DNA of 64,000 nt. Source: JAHFTY01 sp964584785 (lineage in GTDB: Bacteria; Acidobacteriota; Terriglobia; 20CM-2-55-15). Positions 34,745-43,087 of the stretch are shown piece after piece (position 1 is the stretch's first letter; every line of letters begins with the position of its first letter). A program made the translations under genes and the position numbers. The notes below the pieces were generated by a model. It saw only the letters and a program-made list of their open reading frames with translations, ran no database searches and was not told the origin of the DNA. The DNA lies in NCBI GenBank assembly GCA_964584785.1, contig CAZPBY010000014.1, positions 58,437 to 122,436 on the forward strand, written 5' to 3'.

Positions 34745-34824
34745 AGCCCGTCGCTACGCTCCGGGTTCCGCACATGCCGGGTTTCACGCTACAGCGTTCA
34801 GAACCCGGAGCGCAGCGACGGGCT
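34745..34824. repeat. Long inverted repeat downstream of the TonB-type receptor gene
   Basis: Arms of 24 bases (34745-34768 and 34801-34824) pair with one mismatch; each begins or ends with AGCCCGTCGCT / AGCGACGGGCT. The 32-base loop contains a smaller palindrome (ACGCTGTAGCGT on the minus strand). On the minus strand the stem is followed by CTTTTG, so it may terminate receptor transcription. Its size and symmetry also fit a dispersed palindromic repeat family. Confidence 0.75.
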
Positions 34825-34848
34825 TTGTGACGTTACCTGCGGTCCTGC

Positions 34849-37800
34849 TCAATACGCGATCTTCAAGCCGTATTGAATCTGACGGGCATCAAACCCCGGA
34901 AGCGTGCTGAAGATTCGACCCGCGTTTGCGGTGTTGATCTGCGCATTCGGCAGGTCAAAATTCGCATGATTCAGCGCGTTGAAGAGCTCGAGCCGGAACT
35001 GCACGGACTTCGATTCACCGATTCGCGTGTTCTTGATCAGCGACATATCGACGTTCACCATGTTCGGCCCAATCAGAATATTCCGTCCCGCATTGCCAAA
35101 CGTTCCCACCGCAGCCGTCCGAAACGCGGCAACGTTGAACCACTGGCCCGGCGTGGGGTTGGCCACTCGCCAGTCTGCGACAAGATCGGGCTTATCGCGA
35201 TTTTCCCCGGTGTTGCTGGTGTCGGTTGTGACGGTCGGATTGAACGGCTGTCCGGATCTGGCCTGCATGGCCGTGTTGACCTCCCATCCGGAGATCAGCG
35301 TTCCGGCCTTTCCCGCCGTTGTGGACGCGAACTTCCGGCCCTCGCCGAATGGCAACTGGTACACGGAACTGGCGGAAAATCGATGCCGGTTATCGTACTC
35401 GGACAGACCGCGGCTCAAATAAATGTTGTGGGAATCCTGCGGCGTCCCGAAATCGATCATCTTGCTGAACGAATAGTTCGAAAGAATCGACAAACCCTGG
35501 CTCAGCCGCTTTTCCACCTTGATCGATCCGCCGTGATAGATCGATTTGCCGACGGGATCCTGATAGCTGACCGTCGACCACTGCTGGAATGGACGCCGCG
35601 CCTGGATCGATCCTGAACCGGCGTACGGCTGGTTCGGATCCCACGTCAGCGGCAGATTCGCGCCTCTTTTCCCCTCGTAGATGGTCTCGACAACGAGGTT
35701 CTGGCTGATTTCCCGTTGAACGCTTAAACTCCAGTTCCCGTAGTACTGCGTTGCGTAGTCCTTCGGAGCGCCAAAAACGGACAGGCTTGTGCTCGCGCGG
35801 CTCGCCGGAAATGGATCGGCCAGCGTAACCTGCGTAGTCGCGTCCGAAGTAAACGTCTGATTGAAGAAGTTGGGTGGATTCACGGAGTAGAAACTGCAAT
35901 TACAGAGACTCTCCACTCCATAGAAGACTCCACCACCCGCGCGAATCACCGTCTTCGTATCGTTAAACGGCCGGAACGCCAAACCGATCCGCGGCGCAAA
36001 GTTGTTCTTATCGGTGTTCTGGACAGCGTGGTTGACTGGACCGTCCAACACTCCCGTCGCAAGATTGAAATTGCGCAGTTTGTCGTACTTCTCCTTGAAC
36101 GCGAAATTCAACTCGTAGCGGAGGCCGAGATTCACGGTCAATCGCGACGACGCTTTCCAGTCATCCTGCACAAACGCGTCGACCGAACTGATCCACGGAT
36201 GGAAGTCGATACCGCATCGATCGCAGGTTCCGGGCACGTTGCGCGACGTCTGCGACGGGAGTCCGAGAATGAAATCAGCGAAGCCGTAGCTCGTCTGGGC
36301 GCCGCTGAAGGTGAGCGTCCCGCGCGGGTTTGTGACAAAGATCGTGTTCTGACCCTTTTTGTAGTAATCGGCGCCGAACTTGATCGAGTGTTTTCCGCGC
36401 TGCCACGATACGTTGTCGACGATTGTATAAACCTGATTGTAGTTGTGCTGCGGAATGTTGGTGTTGTCTCCGATGCGCTCCATTCCGGAAACGTTGACGA
36501 ACGGAATACCGTATGTCTCCGGGAACCGGCTCGCGATCGTACCCGTGATGCCCAGAGCCGCGTTCGCATTCACACCCTTGTACTTCAACGGATCCCGCAC
36601 ACGGATCAAGCGATTGAATCCGATGCGAAACTCATTAATCACTTTCGGACTGATCGTGTAAACGTCCGACAGCGCCAACAGCTGCGAGTAGATGTGACCA
36701 TCGACGGCAAAATCCGGAATCGTCGGATTGCCTGCGATCGGATACTCGATCAGATCTTCGTGATGATACGTGTAGCTGCCGAAGATGCTGTGGCTCGCGT
36801 TGAATGTGTGATCGAGGCGTCCGTTCATCAACCGGTAGTCGTCTGGCGCGGGCTGCCGCGCCGTGTAGTTCGATGCCGCCTTTGTCAAATCCGTCGGCAC
36901 CGGATAGTACTGGCGATACTGCAACGCCTGCTGGCTGATCCGGTTCCCCGGAATGAGGTTGCCGGAAAACGGCTGTTTGGTTACCGGATCCGTGATGGTT
37001 CTTCCGGCGCGCGAAAAATCGCCGCTCCAGAATTCCGGCAGGGGCAGAGTTCCGGTCTTCGTGATCAGCTGAAACTGCCGCTGACCCTGGAATCCGTAAA
37101 AGAAGAACGTTTTGTCTTTCTGAATCGGACCGCCAATCGTCGCGCCGTATTGATGGCGACGCAGTTGCGGTTTCTGCGGATCCGGATACGGTTCGAAGAA
37201 GTTCCGGGCATCCAGCGCGCTGTTGCGGCCGAAATAAAAGAGGTTGCCGTGCAGTTGATTCGTACCGGACTTCGTTACGGCATCGACTTGCGCGCCGGGA
37301 AAGCGGCCATACTGCGCGCCGTAAGTGTTGGTCTGTACTTTGAACTCTTGAATCGCGTCGAGATTGACGCGTGCGGAAATCTCGTGCGTACCGCCGCCGT
37401 TGTTGTTGATGCCGTCGAGCATCAACTGGTTCGCGCTTTCAACCTCACCGGCGATCGTGAATCCGCCGCGGCCGCCGAGGCTCGAACCGCTGCGGGGTGC
37501 GGAAGCGCCCGGGATCAAGTACGCCAGACCCGCGAAGTCGCGGCCGTTGATCGGCAGTTCGACTACTTTCAAATGGTCCATGGTCGAAGCCAGCGACGCG
37601 TCTTCCGTCTGAACGAGCGGCGCCGCTGCATTGACCTGAACGATTTCCTGGACGTTGCCGACTTGCATGGTCAAATCCAAACGCGCCTTTTGGTCGACGT
37701 GGAGATCGATGGGACCGCGAATCTCTTTCTTGAATCCGGGAAGCTCCGCCTCGACGCGATAGGTTCCGACGGGAAGCAGTTCGGCTGTGTACGATCCCGT

Positions 37801-37989
37801 TTCATCGGTAACAATCGAACGGGTTTGATTTGTGTTCTGGTTCGTGATGGTGATGGTCACCCCGGGAATCACCGCTCCGGTTCCGTCGTGAACCACACCC
37901 AGTATCGTGCCTCGCGCTACTTGAGCAGTCGCAGTAAGAGGAAACGCGAGTAGCAGGGCAAACAGTAAGAGTCTGGATCTATCCTTCAC
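34849..37989 (-). CDS. TonB-dependent receptor-like outer-membrane protein with carboxypeptidase-regulatory domain
   Basis: The chosen start is a GTG (37987-37989) with GGAGG upstream, giving 1046 residues (VKDRSRLLLFALLLAFPLTATAQ is the signal peptide). The open frame runs 53 codons further without support. Residues about 25-105 form a carboxypeptidase-regulatory beta-sandwich (GTILGVVHDGTGAVIPGVTI). A plug-like domain follows (VVELPINGRDFAGLAYLIPG) and then a long beta-barrel ending in an aromatic-poor strand (QIQYGLKIAY). Proteins of this kind are abundant in Acidobacteriota and resemble Oar. The ligand is unknown; sugars or peptides are usual guesses. Confidence 0.92.
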   Translation of the reverse strand: MKDRSRLLLFALLLAFPLTATAQVARGTILGVVHDGTGAVIPGVTITITNQNTNQTRSIVTDETGSYTAELLPVGTYRVEAELPGFKKEIRGPIDLHVDQKARLDLTMQVGNVQEIVQVNAAAPLVQTEDASLASTMDHLKVVELPINGRDFAGLAYLIPGASAPRSGSSLGGRGGFTIAGEVESANQLMLDGINNNGGGTHEISARVNLDAIQEFKVQTNTYGAQYGRFPGAQVDAVTKSGTNQLHGNLFYFGRNSALDARNFFEPYPDPQKPQLRRHQYGATIGGPIQKDKTFFFYGFQGQRQFQLITKTGTLPLPEFWSGDFSRAGRTITDPVTKQPFSGNLIPGNRISQQALQYRQYYPVPTDLTKAASNYTARQPAPDDYRLMNGRLDHTFNASHSIFGSYTYHHEDLIEYPIAGNPTIPDFAVDGHIYSQLLALSDVYTISPKVINEFRIGFNRLIRVRDPLKYKGVNANAALGITGTIASRFPETYGIPFVNVSGMERIGDNTNIPQHNYNQVYTIVDNVSWQRGKHSIKFGADYYKKGQNTIFVTNPRGTLTFSGAQTSYGFADFILGLPSQTSRNVPGTCDRCGIDFHPWISSVDAFVQDDWKASSRLTVNLGLRYELNFAFKEKYDKLRNFNLATGVLDGPVNHAVQNTDKNNFAPRIGLAFRPFNDTKTVIRAGGGVFYGVESLCNCSFYSVNPPNFFNQTFTSDATTQVTLADPFPASRASTSLSVFGAPKDYATQYYGNWSLSVQREISQNLVVETIYEGKRGANLPLTWDPNQPYAGSGSIQARRPFQQWSTVSYQDPVGKSIYHGGSIKVEKRLSQGLSILSNYSFSKMIDFGTPQDSHNIYLSRGLSEYDNRHRFSASSVYQLPFGEGRKFASTTAGKAGTLISGWEVNTAMQARSGQPFNPTVTTDTSNTGENRDKPDLVADWRVANPTPGQWFNVAAFRTAAVGTFGNAGRNILIGPNMVNVDMSLIKNTRIGESKSVQFRLELFNALNHANFDLPNAQINTANAGRIFSTLPGFDARQIQYGLKIAY

Positions 37990-38156
37990 CTTATCCCTCC
38001 ATGTACGCAGTATTCGATTTGGTGAAAGATTTGTGCGAGTAAATGCCTGGCTCGGGGGCTTTAGCACTTTTATGGGTGGTTGCAATCGCCTCAAATCATT
38101 CCACCGGGACAGGTTTCGATTCTCCGCTTCTCTACCCGGCCCTGTCAACTGCGGCG

Positions 38157-38162
38157 TATAAT
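38157..38162 (+). promoter_or_regulatory. Consensus -10 box upstream of the 127-residue protein
   Basis: A perfect TATAAT lies 17 bases before the ATG at 38179. No convincing -35 box is found at 16-18 bases upstream, so this is a weak promoter call. Confidence 0.35.
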
Positions 38163-38178
38163 CCGCCCGCGGTGGCTC

Positions 38179-38562
38179 ATGACGCGCGAAGAAGCTTTCC
38201 TGATTTTCGACAAACTCAAATCAGACGACTCTCTCGTCTTCTGCATGGGGCGGCTTTGGGGCTGGACCGTCGCACTTCGCGGCAAGATTGTTTCCGCCAC
38301 AACAGACGAAGTCATCATCGTCTCGACGGACAGGCAGTGCGGGTCGCTTTCGCTGCGTCTCGATATGGAAGATCTGATCATCCGCTACGCCGAGCCGCGG
38401 GAGCTTCCCATTCTTCAGGGCACGTGCGATCGCGATTCCACTTTGGCCAGCGTACTTGTGTCGCTGCCGCTCCGCATTCGTCCAGCCGATCTTCGAAACC
38501 GGTTGCTGGACGCTCCGCCGCGCGAGTCTCTCTTCATTCTGGAATTGCCACGTGAGAAGTAG
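38179..38562 (+). CDS. Small conserved-looking protein of unknown function
   Basis: A 127-residue cytoplasmic protein starting at MTREEAFLIFDKLKSDD. The open frame extends 33 codons upstream, but the codons before this ATG look like promoter DNA (TATAAT at 38157). It is predicted as a mixed alpha/beta fold with a hydrophobic core segment (VALRGKIVSATTDEVIIVS) and no membrane helix or signal peptide. I do not recognise a named domain. It stands alone between a receptor gene (divergent) and a convergent acetamidase gene. Confidence 0.7.
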   Translation: MTREEAFLIFDKLKSDDSLVFCMGRLWGWTVALRGKIVSATTDEVIIVSTDRQCGSLSLRLDMEDLIIRYAEPRELPILQGTCDRDSTLASVLVSLPLRIRPADLRNRLLDAPPRESLFILELPREK

Positions 38563-38598
38563 TCGCGGAATCTCTTATTGACTGCTCATCATGGTCAC

Positions 38599-39600
38599 TT
38601 ACTTTTTCGGCGGCAAAAATTTCTTATCGATCATCGTAATCACGACGAAGTTGGGGTCCACCATCTCGGTAAGGTGAATCCGTCCGGCGACTGAAATGAG
38701 TTCGTAAGCATCCACCCGGTTCAGGCCGTAGTCCTTTTCGATCCACTTCACGAGTTCCGATGTCGCGATGCGAAGCGCGTCATCGAGCGGACGAGTGCTT
38801 CCGACCGCCATGAGCGTCTCCGCTGTTTCGAAGCGAGGCCAGTCGATCGTCCGGCCCTTGATCACATCGACCTGCAAACGCACACGGGTTGGGACTTCGA
38901 TCGCCGTCCCTGCCAGCTCGCCATCACCTTGCGCCGCATGGCCGTCGCCAACATACAGCAGAGCACCGGCGACACTCACGGGCAGATACAGCGTGTGGCC
39001 GACGCTCGCTTCCGGCGAATCCATATTGCCGCCCCACTCGCCGGGAGTTTGCGAATTCCGTGACTCGCCTCCGGCCGGCGCTACACCGACGCATCCAAGA
39101 AACGGTTTCATTGGAATCTTCACGCTGAAGTTCGAGTGGTTCGCTTTGAATGTCGCCGTATTCGAAGTCTTGTCGATGGTGTAGAACCACATGCTTTCCG
39201 GAAAGTCCGGACTGATCATGGGCGTGTACTTGTTGGTGTTGAGAATCCCGAAGCCGGGAGCGTTCGCACCCCATCCGAGCGTTCCTTCGACCTGGAGATC
39301 CAGAAACTTGAGGGCGATCGTGTCGCCCGGTTGTGCTCCTTCAATAAAGAACGGTCCGCTCAGCGGATTGAATCCTTTCGCCATGCTGATCTTATCGCCA
39401 GGCTTTTTGTAAGCTCCGCCTGCGGCATCCAACGTATTGGTTTCGAGAATGTCTCCAGAACGTAAACGGGCGACAGGCTCCGCGGGTCCGAAGTTGTACT
39501 TTACGGTATTGATGTTGGCCTCGTAACGAACCGTGCGCGGTGCCGTCGCGGGTGCGGCCTGCATCAATAAGAGAGTTCCGAGCATCCATCCACCAACCAT
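38599..39600 (-). CDS. Exported acetamidase/formamidase family protein
   Basis: Hydrolyses short amides to ammonia and an acid in characterised relatives. The start is set at ATG 39600, preceded by GGGGGG; a TTG seven codons upstream is weaker. The 333 residues begin with a hydrophobic signal (WMLGTLLLMQAAPA). Family motifs follow: NPLSGPFFIEGAQPGDTIALKFLDL, FLGCVGVAPAGGESRNSQTPGEWGGNMD and LYVGDGHAAQGDGELAGTAIE. Export is unusual for the family, whose best-known members are cytoplasmic. It lies divergently from a TIGR03435 gene and an amidase gene. Confidence 0.9.
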   Translation of the reverse strand: MVGGWMLGTLLLMQAAPATAPRTVRYEANINTVKYNFGPAEPVARLRSGDILETNTLDAAGGAYKKPGDKISMAKGFNPLSGPFFIEGAQPGDTIALKFLDLQVEGTLGWGANAPGFGILNTNKYTPMISPDFPESMWFYTIDKTSNTATFKANHSNFSVKIPMKPFLGCVGVAPAGGESRNSQTPGEWGGNMDSPEASVGHTLYLPVSVAGALLYVGDGHAAQGDGELAGTAIEVPTRVRLQVDVIKGRTIDWPRFETAETLMAVGSTRPLDDALRIATSELVKWIEKDYGLNRVDAYELISVAGRIHLTEMVDPNFVVITMIDKKFLPPKK

Positions 39601-39646
39601 ATTCCCCCCTGTCCTCAGCAATTGATTTTGGTTGGGAAAGGGTACA

Positions 39647-39664
39647 ACTCCGGTCGGCCGGAGT
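39647..39664. promoter_or_regulatory. Inverted repeat in the divergent acetamidase/TIGR03435 intergenic region
   Basis: ACTCCGG-TCGG-CCGGAGT forms a perfect 7-bp palindrome with a 4-base centre, midway between two divergent starts. It could be an operator for a dimeric regulator. No regulator gene is adjacent and no second site is seen. Confidence 0.35.
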
Positions 39665-39719
39665 CCATCCGAGACCGTAGTGGGTCAGTCACCATTGCTC
39701 GTGCTATAAGAAGGGCGCA

Positions 39720-40583
39720 ATGAAAACCCTAATTACCACAGTCATGGTTTGCCTGTTAGTGACGAGTTATCAGGCTCAGTCGCCGAAACCGGTCGCCAAC
39801 GCTTCCTTTGAGGCAGCCACCGTTAAGCCAGCTGCGACGGACGCAACAATGGTGAGGCTTCCGAGCGGCCTGAGCATGCCGATCGGACAAGTGGCGGGCT
39901 GCCGCGGCACCGACAAAGGCACGGTCAACGTTCCATTGAATCGGTGCGTTGCGAGAGGCTATTCGTTGAAATGGCTCATTGCTGTGGCGTACGACGTGCC
40001 ATGGCAAAGGATAAACACGATCAGCGGGGGGCCGGACTGGCTGGACTCCGTTCGATTCGATGTCGAAGCGAAAGCGGAATCGGCCGCCACCGAGGCTCAG
40101 CTGCATTCCATGCTGCGGGAGTTGCTGGCAGAGAGGTTCAAGCTCAAGCTCCATCGCGAAAAGAAAAACATGACCGTGCTTGCACTCATCATCGCGAAAG
40201 GCGGACCGAAACTCGTCACCGCTCCGAAGGACAGAGATTGTGTTCACGAAGTTGGGGTCCATCCGCCTTGCGGGAGCTTTGAAGGTGGTCAGGGCCGCGG
40301 ATTGACGGGGCGATCTGTCGATATGACGGTTTTCGGTCACACCCTTGAAATGTGGACTCCGGGCTTAATCATCGACAAAACGGGTCTGTCCGGCTTGTAC
40401 GACATCAAGACAACACCGTTTCGACCGGAGAACCCAGGCCCGAACTTCGCCGCGGAAGCCGGTACCGATCCGGATTCGCTCGGGACAATATTCAATGTGC
40501 TTCCGGAGCAACTCGGCCTGCGGCTCGAGTCTCAAAAGGCCGACGTCGATGTCATCGTCATTGACTCCGCGGAAAGGCCGTAA
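39720..40583 (+). CDS. TIGR03435 family protein
   Basis: A 287-residue exported protein of the soil-associated TIGR03435 family, which is expanded in Solibacter-like Acidobacteriota. It shows a signal peptide (MKTLITTVMVCLLVTSYQAQS), the opening FEAATVKPA (family FEVASVKP), the central WLDSVRFDVEAKA...LLAERFKLKLHREKKNMTVLALIIAKGGPKL and the closing EQLGLRLESQKADVDVIVIDSAERP. Function is unknown. The stop codon overlaps the amidase start (TAATG). An extended -10-like TGCTATAAG lies only 10 bases upstream. Confidence 0.93.
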   Translation: MKTLITTVMVCLLVTSYQAQSPKPVANASFEAATVKPAATDATMVRLPSGLSMPIGQVAGCRGTDKGTVNVPLNRCVARGYSLKWLIAVAYDVPWQRINTISGGPDWLDSVRFDVEAKAESAATEAQLHSMLRELLAERFKLKLHREKKNMTVLALIIAKGGPKLVTAPKDRDCVHEVGVHPPCGSFEGGQGRGLTGRSVDMTVFGHTLEMWTPGLIIDKTGLSGLYDIKTTPFRPENPGPNFAAEAGTDPDSLGTIFNVLPEQLGLRLESQKADVDVIVIDSAERP

Positions 40584-42280
40584 TGATGAAGCGATTCGTC
40601 TTCCTTGTCGCTATTCCCCTGGCCAGTCTGCTGGCCACCGCTGCAGCTCAGCAACGTTCAAAACCGGCAGCAGCCGCTAAAGCGCCGTTCAACGTGGTTG
40701 AAGCAAGCATTCCGGAAATGCAGAAAGCGATGAAGGAAGGCCGGCTGACATCGCGAGACCTTGTCGTCCAGTATCTCACTCGAATCGGAATGTACGAGGA
40801 CAAGCTGCACGCGGCCCTCGCCATAAATCCGAACGCGATCAAGGAAGCGGAACAACTCGACGCCGAGAGAGCCCAAGGCAGGCTGCGAGGTCCGTTGCAT
40901 GGCATTCCGATCGCGCTGAAGGACAACATCCACACAACCAACTTGCCGACCACCGGAGGCGCTCTCGCCTTCGACGGTTTCATTCCACCTTACGAAGCCA
41001 CTCTCACGAAGAATCTTCGCGACGCCGGCGCCATCATCATCGCGAAAACGGGACTGACTGAACTCGCGAACTGGGTTGCCGGGGCGCCCACTCCGATGCC
41101 CGGCAACTACAACGCGATTGGAGGATTCGGTTTGAATCCGTACGATCCGCGCCGCGATCCTCGTGAGGCTACAGGTGACGGCAGGTCCGCGCTGGCCACC
41201 GGCGGCTCGAGTTCCGGCATCGGCACCAGCGCCAGTTTCTGGGCAGGCAACGTCGGAACCGATACCGGAGGATCGATCCTTCAGCCATCGAACGCCACGA
41301 TGCTGGCGGCCATCAAACCAACACTTGGCAGGATCAGCCGGTGGGGCGTCATCCCGATTACTTCCGATCAAGACACGGCCGGCCCTATGGCGAAGACCGT
41401 CGCCGATGTCGCGATCATGATGGGCGCGTTGGAAGGCGCAAAACCAGATCCGAACGACTCCGCGACCACCCGCTGCACACCGCCACCGAATCGCGACTAC
41501 ACGCCGTTTCTCAAATCCGATGGGCTGAAGGGAGCCCGCATCGGCATTCCGCGAACAGGCTTTTTCGACCGGTTGAATGGCGAAACCGCAAAGCTGATGG
41601 TTGACGCAGTCGCCGTGCTGAAACAACAGGGCGCCGTGGTGGTCGATCCGGCCGACATTCCGAGCGCTGCCGAGAAGGACCCGCAGAACAATTTCTTGTC
41701 GTTCAACATCTGTCAGAATCCAAGTCAGACCAGAGGCAAGGACGAGAACTGTTCCATCGTTTTCAAGTACGGAATGAAACGTGACTTCAACAAGTGGCTG
41801 GCCTCGCTCGGCTCATCAGCGCCGGTGAAGACGCTAACCGAACTGCGCGAATGGAACCTCGCGCATCAGAAGGCGGGGGCAATCAAGTTTGGACAATCGC
41901 TTCTGGATCTTTCCGACGATGTGGATCTCGAAATGGACCGCGCTCGATACGAAGCCGATCGCGCCAGGGATTTGCGGCTGGCCGCGACACATGGTCTGGA
42001 GGAAGCCATTCAGTCGAACAAGCTCGACGCGCTGATCTTTCCCGGCGCGAATCTGAATGGGATTGCCGCGAAGGCAGGATATCCCGTGGTGGTCGTGCCG
42101 TTCGGTATGGTGCCGAACGCGCCGAACAACGCTCCATTTCCTCCGGGATTCAACGCCAAACCCGGCCCCTTCGGCGTCAGCTTTGCCGGCCTTGCCTGCA
42201 CCGAACCCCGCCTGCTGACAATCGCGTTCGGTTTCGAACAGGCAACCAAACGCCGCGTTCCGCCACCTGGCGCGCCGTAG
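40583..42280 (+). CDS. Amidase signature family protein, exported
   Basis: A 565-residue Ser-cisSer-Lys amidase. The signal peptide is MMKRFVFLVAIPLASLLATAAAQ. The catalytic lysine is in PIALKDNIHT (about 110), the glycine/serine loop is ATGGSSSGIG and the nucleophile serine lies in GTDTGGSILQPSN. The substrate is unknown; family members cut varied amides, including peptide amides and aryl amides. It is coupled to the TIGR03435 gene and lies close to an acetamidase/formamidase gene, suggesting a local interest in amide nitrogen. Confidence 0.93.
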   Translation: MMKRFVFLVAIPLASLLATAAAQQRSKPAAAAKAPFNVVEASIPEMQKAMKEGRLTSRDLVVQYLTRIGMYEDKLHAALAINPNAIKEAEQLDAERAQGRLRGPLHGIPIALKDNIHTTNLPTTGGALAFDGFIPPYEATLTKNLRDAGAIIIAKTGLTELANWVAGAPTPMPGNYNAIGGFGLNPYDPRRDPREATGDGRSALATGGSSSGIGTSASFWAGNVGTDTGGSILQPSNATMLAAIKPTLGRISRWGVIPITSDQDTAGPMAKTVADVAIMMGALEGAKPDPNDSATTRCTPPPNRDYTPFLKSDGLKGARIGIPRTGFFDRLNGETAKLMVDAVAVLKQQGAVVVDPADIPSAAEKDPQNNFLSFNICQNPSQTRGKDENCSIVFKYGMKRDFNKWLASLGSSAPVKTLTELREWNLAHQKAGAIKFGQSLLDLSDDVDLEMDRARYEADRARDLRLAATHGLEEAIQSNKLDALIFPGANLNGIAAKAGYPVVVVPFGMVPNAPNNAPFPPGFNAKPGPFGVSFAGLACTEPRLLTIAFGFEQATKRRVPPPGAP

Positions 42281-42316
42281 GTCGATTGTGCTGGAGACAA
42301 CGTCGCCGGCCGGGCG

Positions 42317-42730
42317 TCAAAACCGGATCACTCGCAGACCCGCCGCTTTCGCCGCAGCACATTGATGCCCGTCCGCCGATGCAAAGGCATCCGCTTTCCA
42401 GATCAAGGCGCTCGAGATGTGAATCGCCTCCGAAGCGCGAAGCGGATGAGATTCCAATAGGCGGACACTCCCCAAAAGCACTTCGTCGATGATCGCAATC
42501 ATGGTGGCATCCGACAAGTCCGCCTCCAGCGCCGCTTTTGCGGCGGCATACTGCGATCCGGTCAAGTGGCGTTCTCTCCGGCGTCTGCATAGCGCCGAAA
42601 TGATTTCCGGCAGGCACAACACCGATACGGCGAGGCTGCGGGCGTCCCGGAGCAATCGGTCAAAATGCTCACTTCCTTCATCGGCGATGTAACGCTTTGC
42701 AAGTGCGGAAGAATCGGCAAAAAGATTCAC
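42317..42730 (-). CDS. PIN-domain toxin VapC-like
   Basis: A 137-residue PIN-domain RNase. Acidic residues expected at the active site are visible in FADSSALAKRY (D6), CLPEIISALCRRR, RASEAIHISSAL and FASADGHQ near the C-terminus. Its start overlaps the stop of an antitoxin gene by four bases, the standard arrangement of a type II toxin-antitoxin operon. Target RNA cannot be predicted. Confidence 0.9.
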   Translation of the reverse strand: MNLFADSSALAKRYIADEGSEHFDRLLRDARSLAVSVLCLPEIISALCRRRRERHLTGSQYAAAKAALEADLSDATMIAIIDEVLLGSVRLLESHPLRASEAIHISSALIWKADAFASADGHQCAAAKAAGLRVIRF

Positions 42731-42945
42731 CGGCGATCCTCGATAACGGCCTTACTGAGGGAAGGAGCCTTTGTAACCAGTCTTAATCCCGACTTTTTCC
42801 AGGCCGGTTCCTCTGTCGCGACCGCAGGGACAAGCCGTGCAACGACCTTACCATGCCTTTGGATCTGCACCTCTTCACCCCTCTCGACAAGATCGAGGAA
42901 TGAGGAAGCATTGTTTCTAAAATCGGTAAACGACACGCTCTTCAT
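42727..42945 (-). CDS. Phd/YefM-family antitoxin
   Basis: A 72-residue antitoxin, MKSVSFTDFRNNASSFLDLVERGEEVQIQRHGKVVARLVP at its N-terminus (read here in two parts: MKSVSFTDFRNNASSFLDLV then ERGEEVQIQRHGKVVARLVP). This is the Phd/YefM fold, which binds operator DNA. The C-terminal tail (KAPSLSKAVIEDRR) would wrap the toxin. The open frame extends much further upstream, but homology and the operator-like repeats place the start at 42945. It overlaps the toxin gene by four bases. Confidence 0.88.
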   Translation of the reverse strand: MKSVSFTDFRNNASSFLDLVERGEEVQIQRHGKVVARLVPAVATEEPAWKKSGLRLVTKAPSLSKAVIEDRR

Positions 42946-42951
42946 CGGTAA

Positions 42952-42979
42952 ATTGTACAGACCTGCACAGAACTGCACA
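42952..42979 (-). promoter_or_regulatory. Phased direct repeats, probable operator of the antitoxin
   Basis: On the minus strand TGTGCAGTTC, TGTGCAGGTC and TGTACAATTT follow at exact 10-base steps and end seven bases before the antitoxin ATG. Phd-type antitoxins bind short repeats here to repress their own operon. One-turn spacing fits cooperative binding on one face of the helix. Functional assignment is inference. Confidence 0.55.
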
Positions 42980-42988
42980 AGATCCACA

Positions 42989-43087
42989 TTGATCGAGTTC
43001 CGTCCAGCCCCCAAACGACTCCTCGGACGAGCGCTGACCAAAAAGGAACGTGAGGACATTCTGGGCTTCGGTGCCCACGGCGTATGA
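42989..43087 (+). pseudogene. C-terminal remnant of a VapB-like antitoxin
   Basis: In frame before the second toxin are 32 codons from a TTG at 42989: LIEFRPAPKRLLGRALTKKE, then REDILGFGAHGV. The ending (LTKKEREDILGFGAHGV) resembles the toxin-binding tail of VapB antitoxins. No DNA-binding N-terminal half, no ATG and no ribosome-binding site are seen. The TGA overlaps the toxin ATG (ATGA), as in an intact module. It may be a decayed antitoxin or a very short one. Confidence 0.5.

Noticed and set aside
36028..37953. 641-residue open frame on the plus strand opposite the large receptor gene
   Set aside because: It is antisense to a well-supported beta-barrel protein, is rich in arginine and valine typical of shadow frames, and has no recognisable domain or ribosome-binding site.
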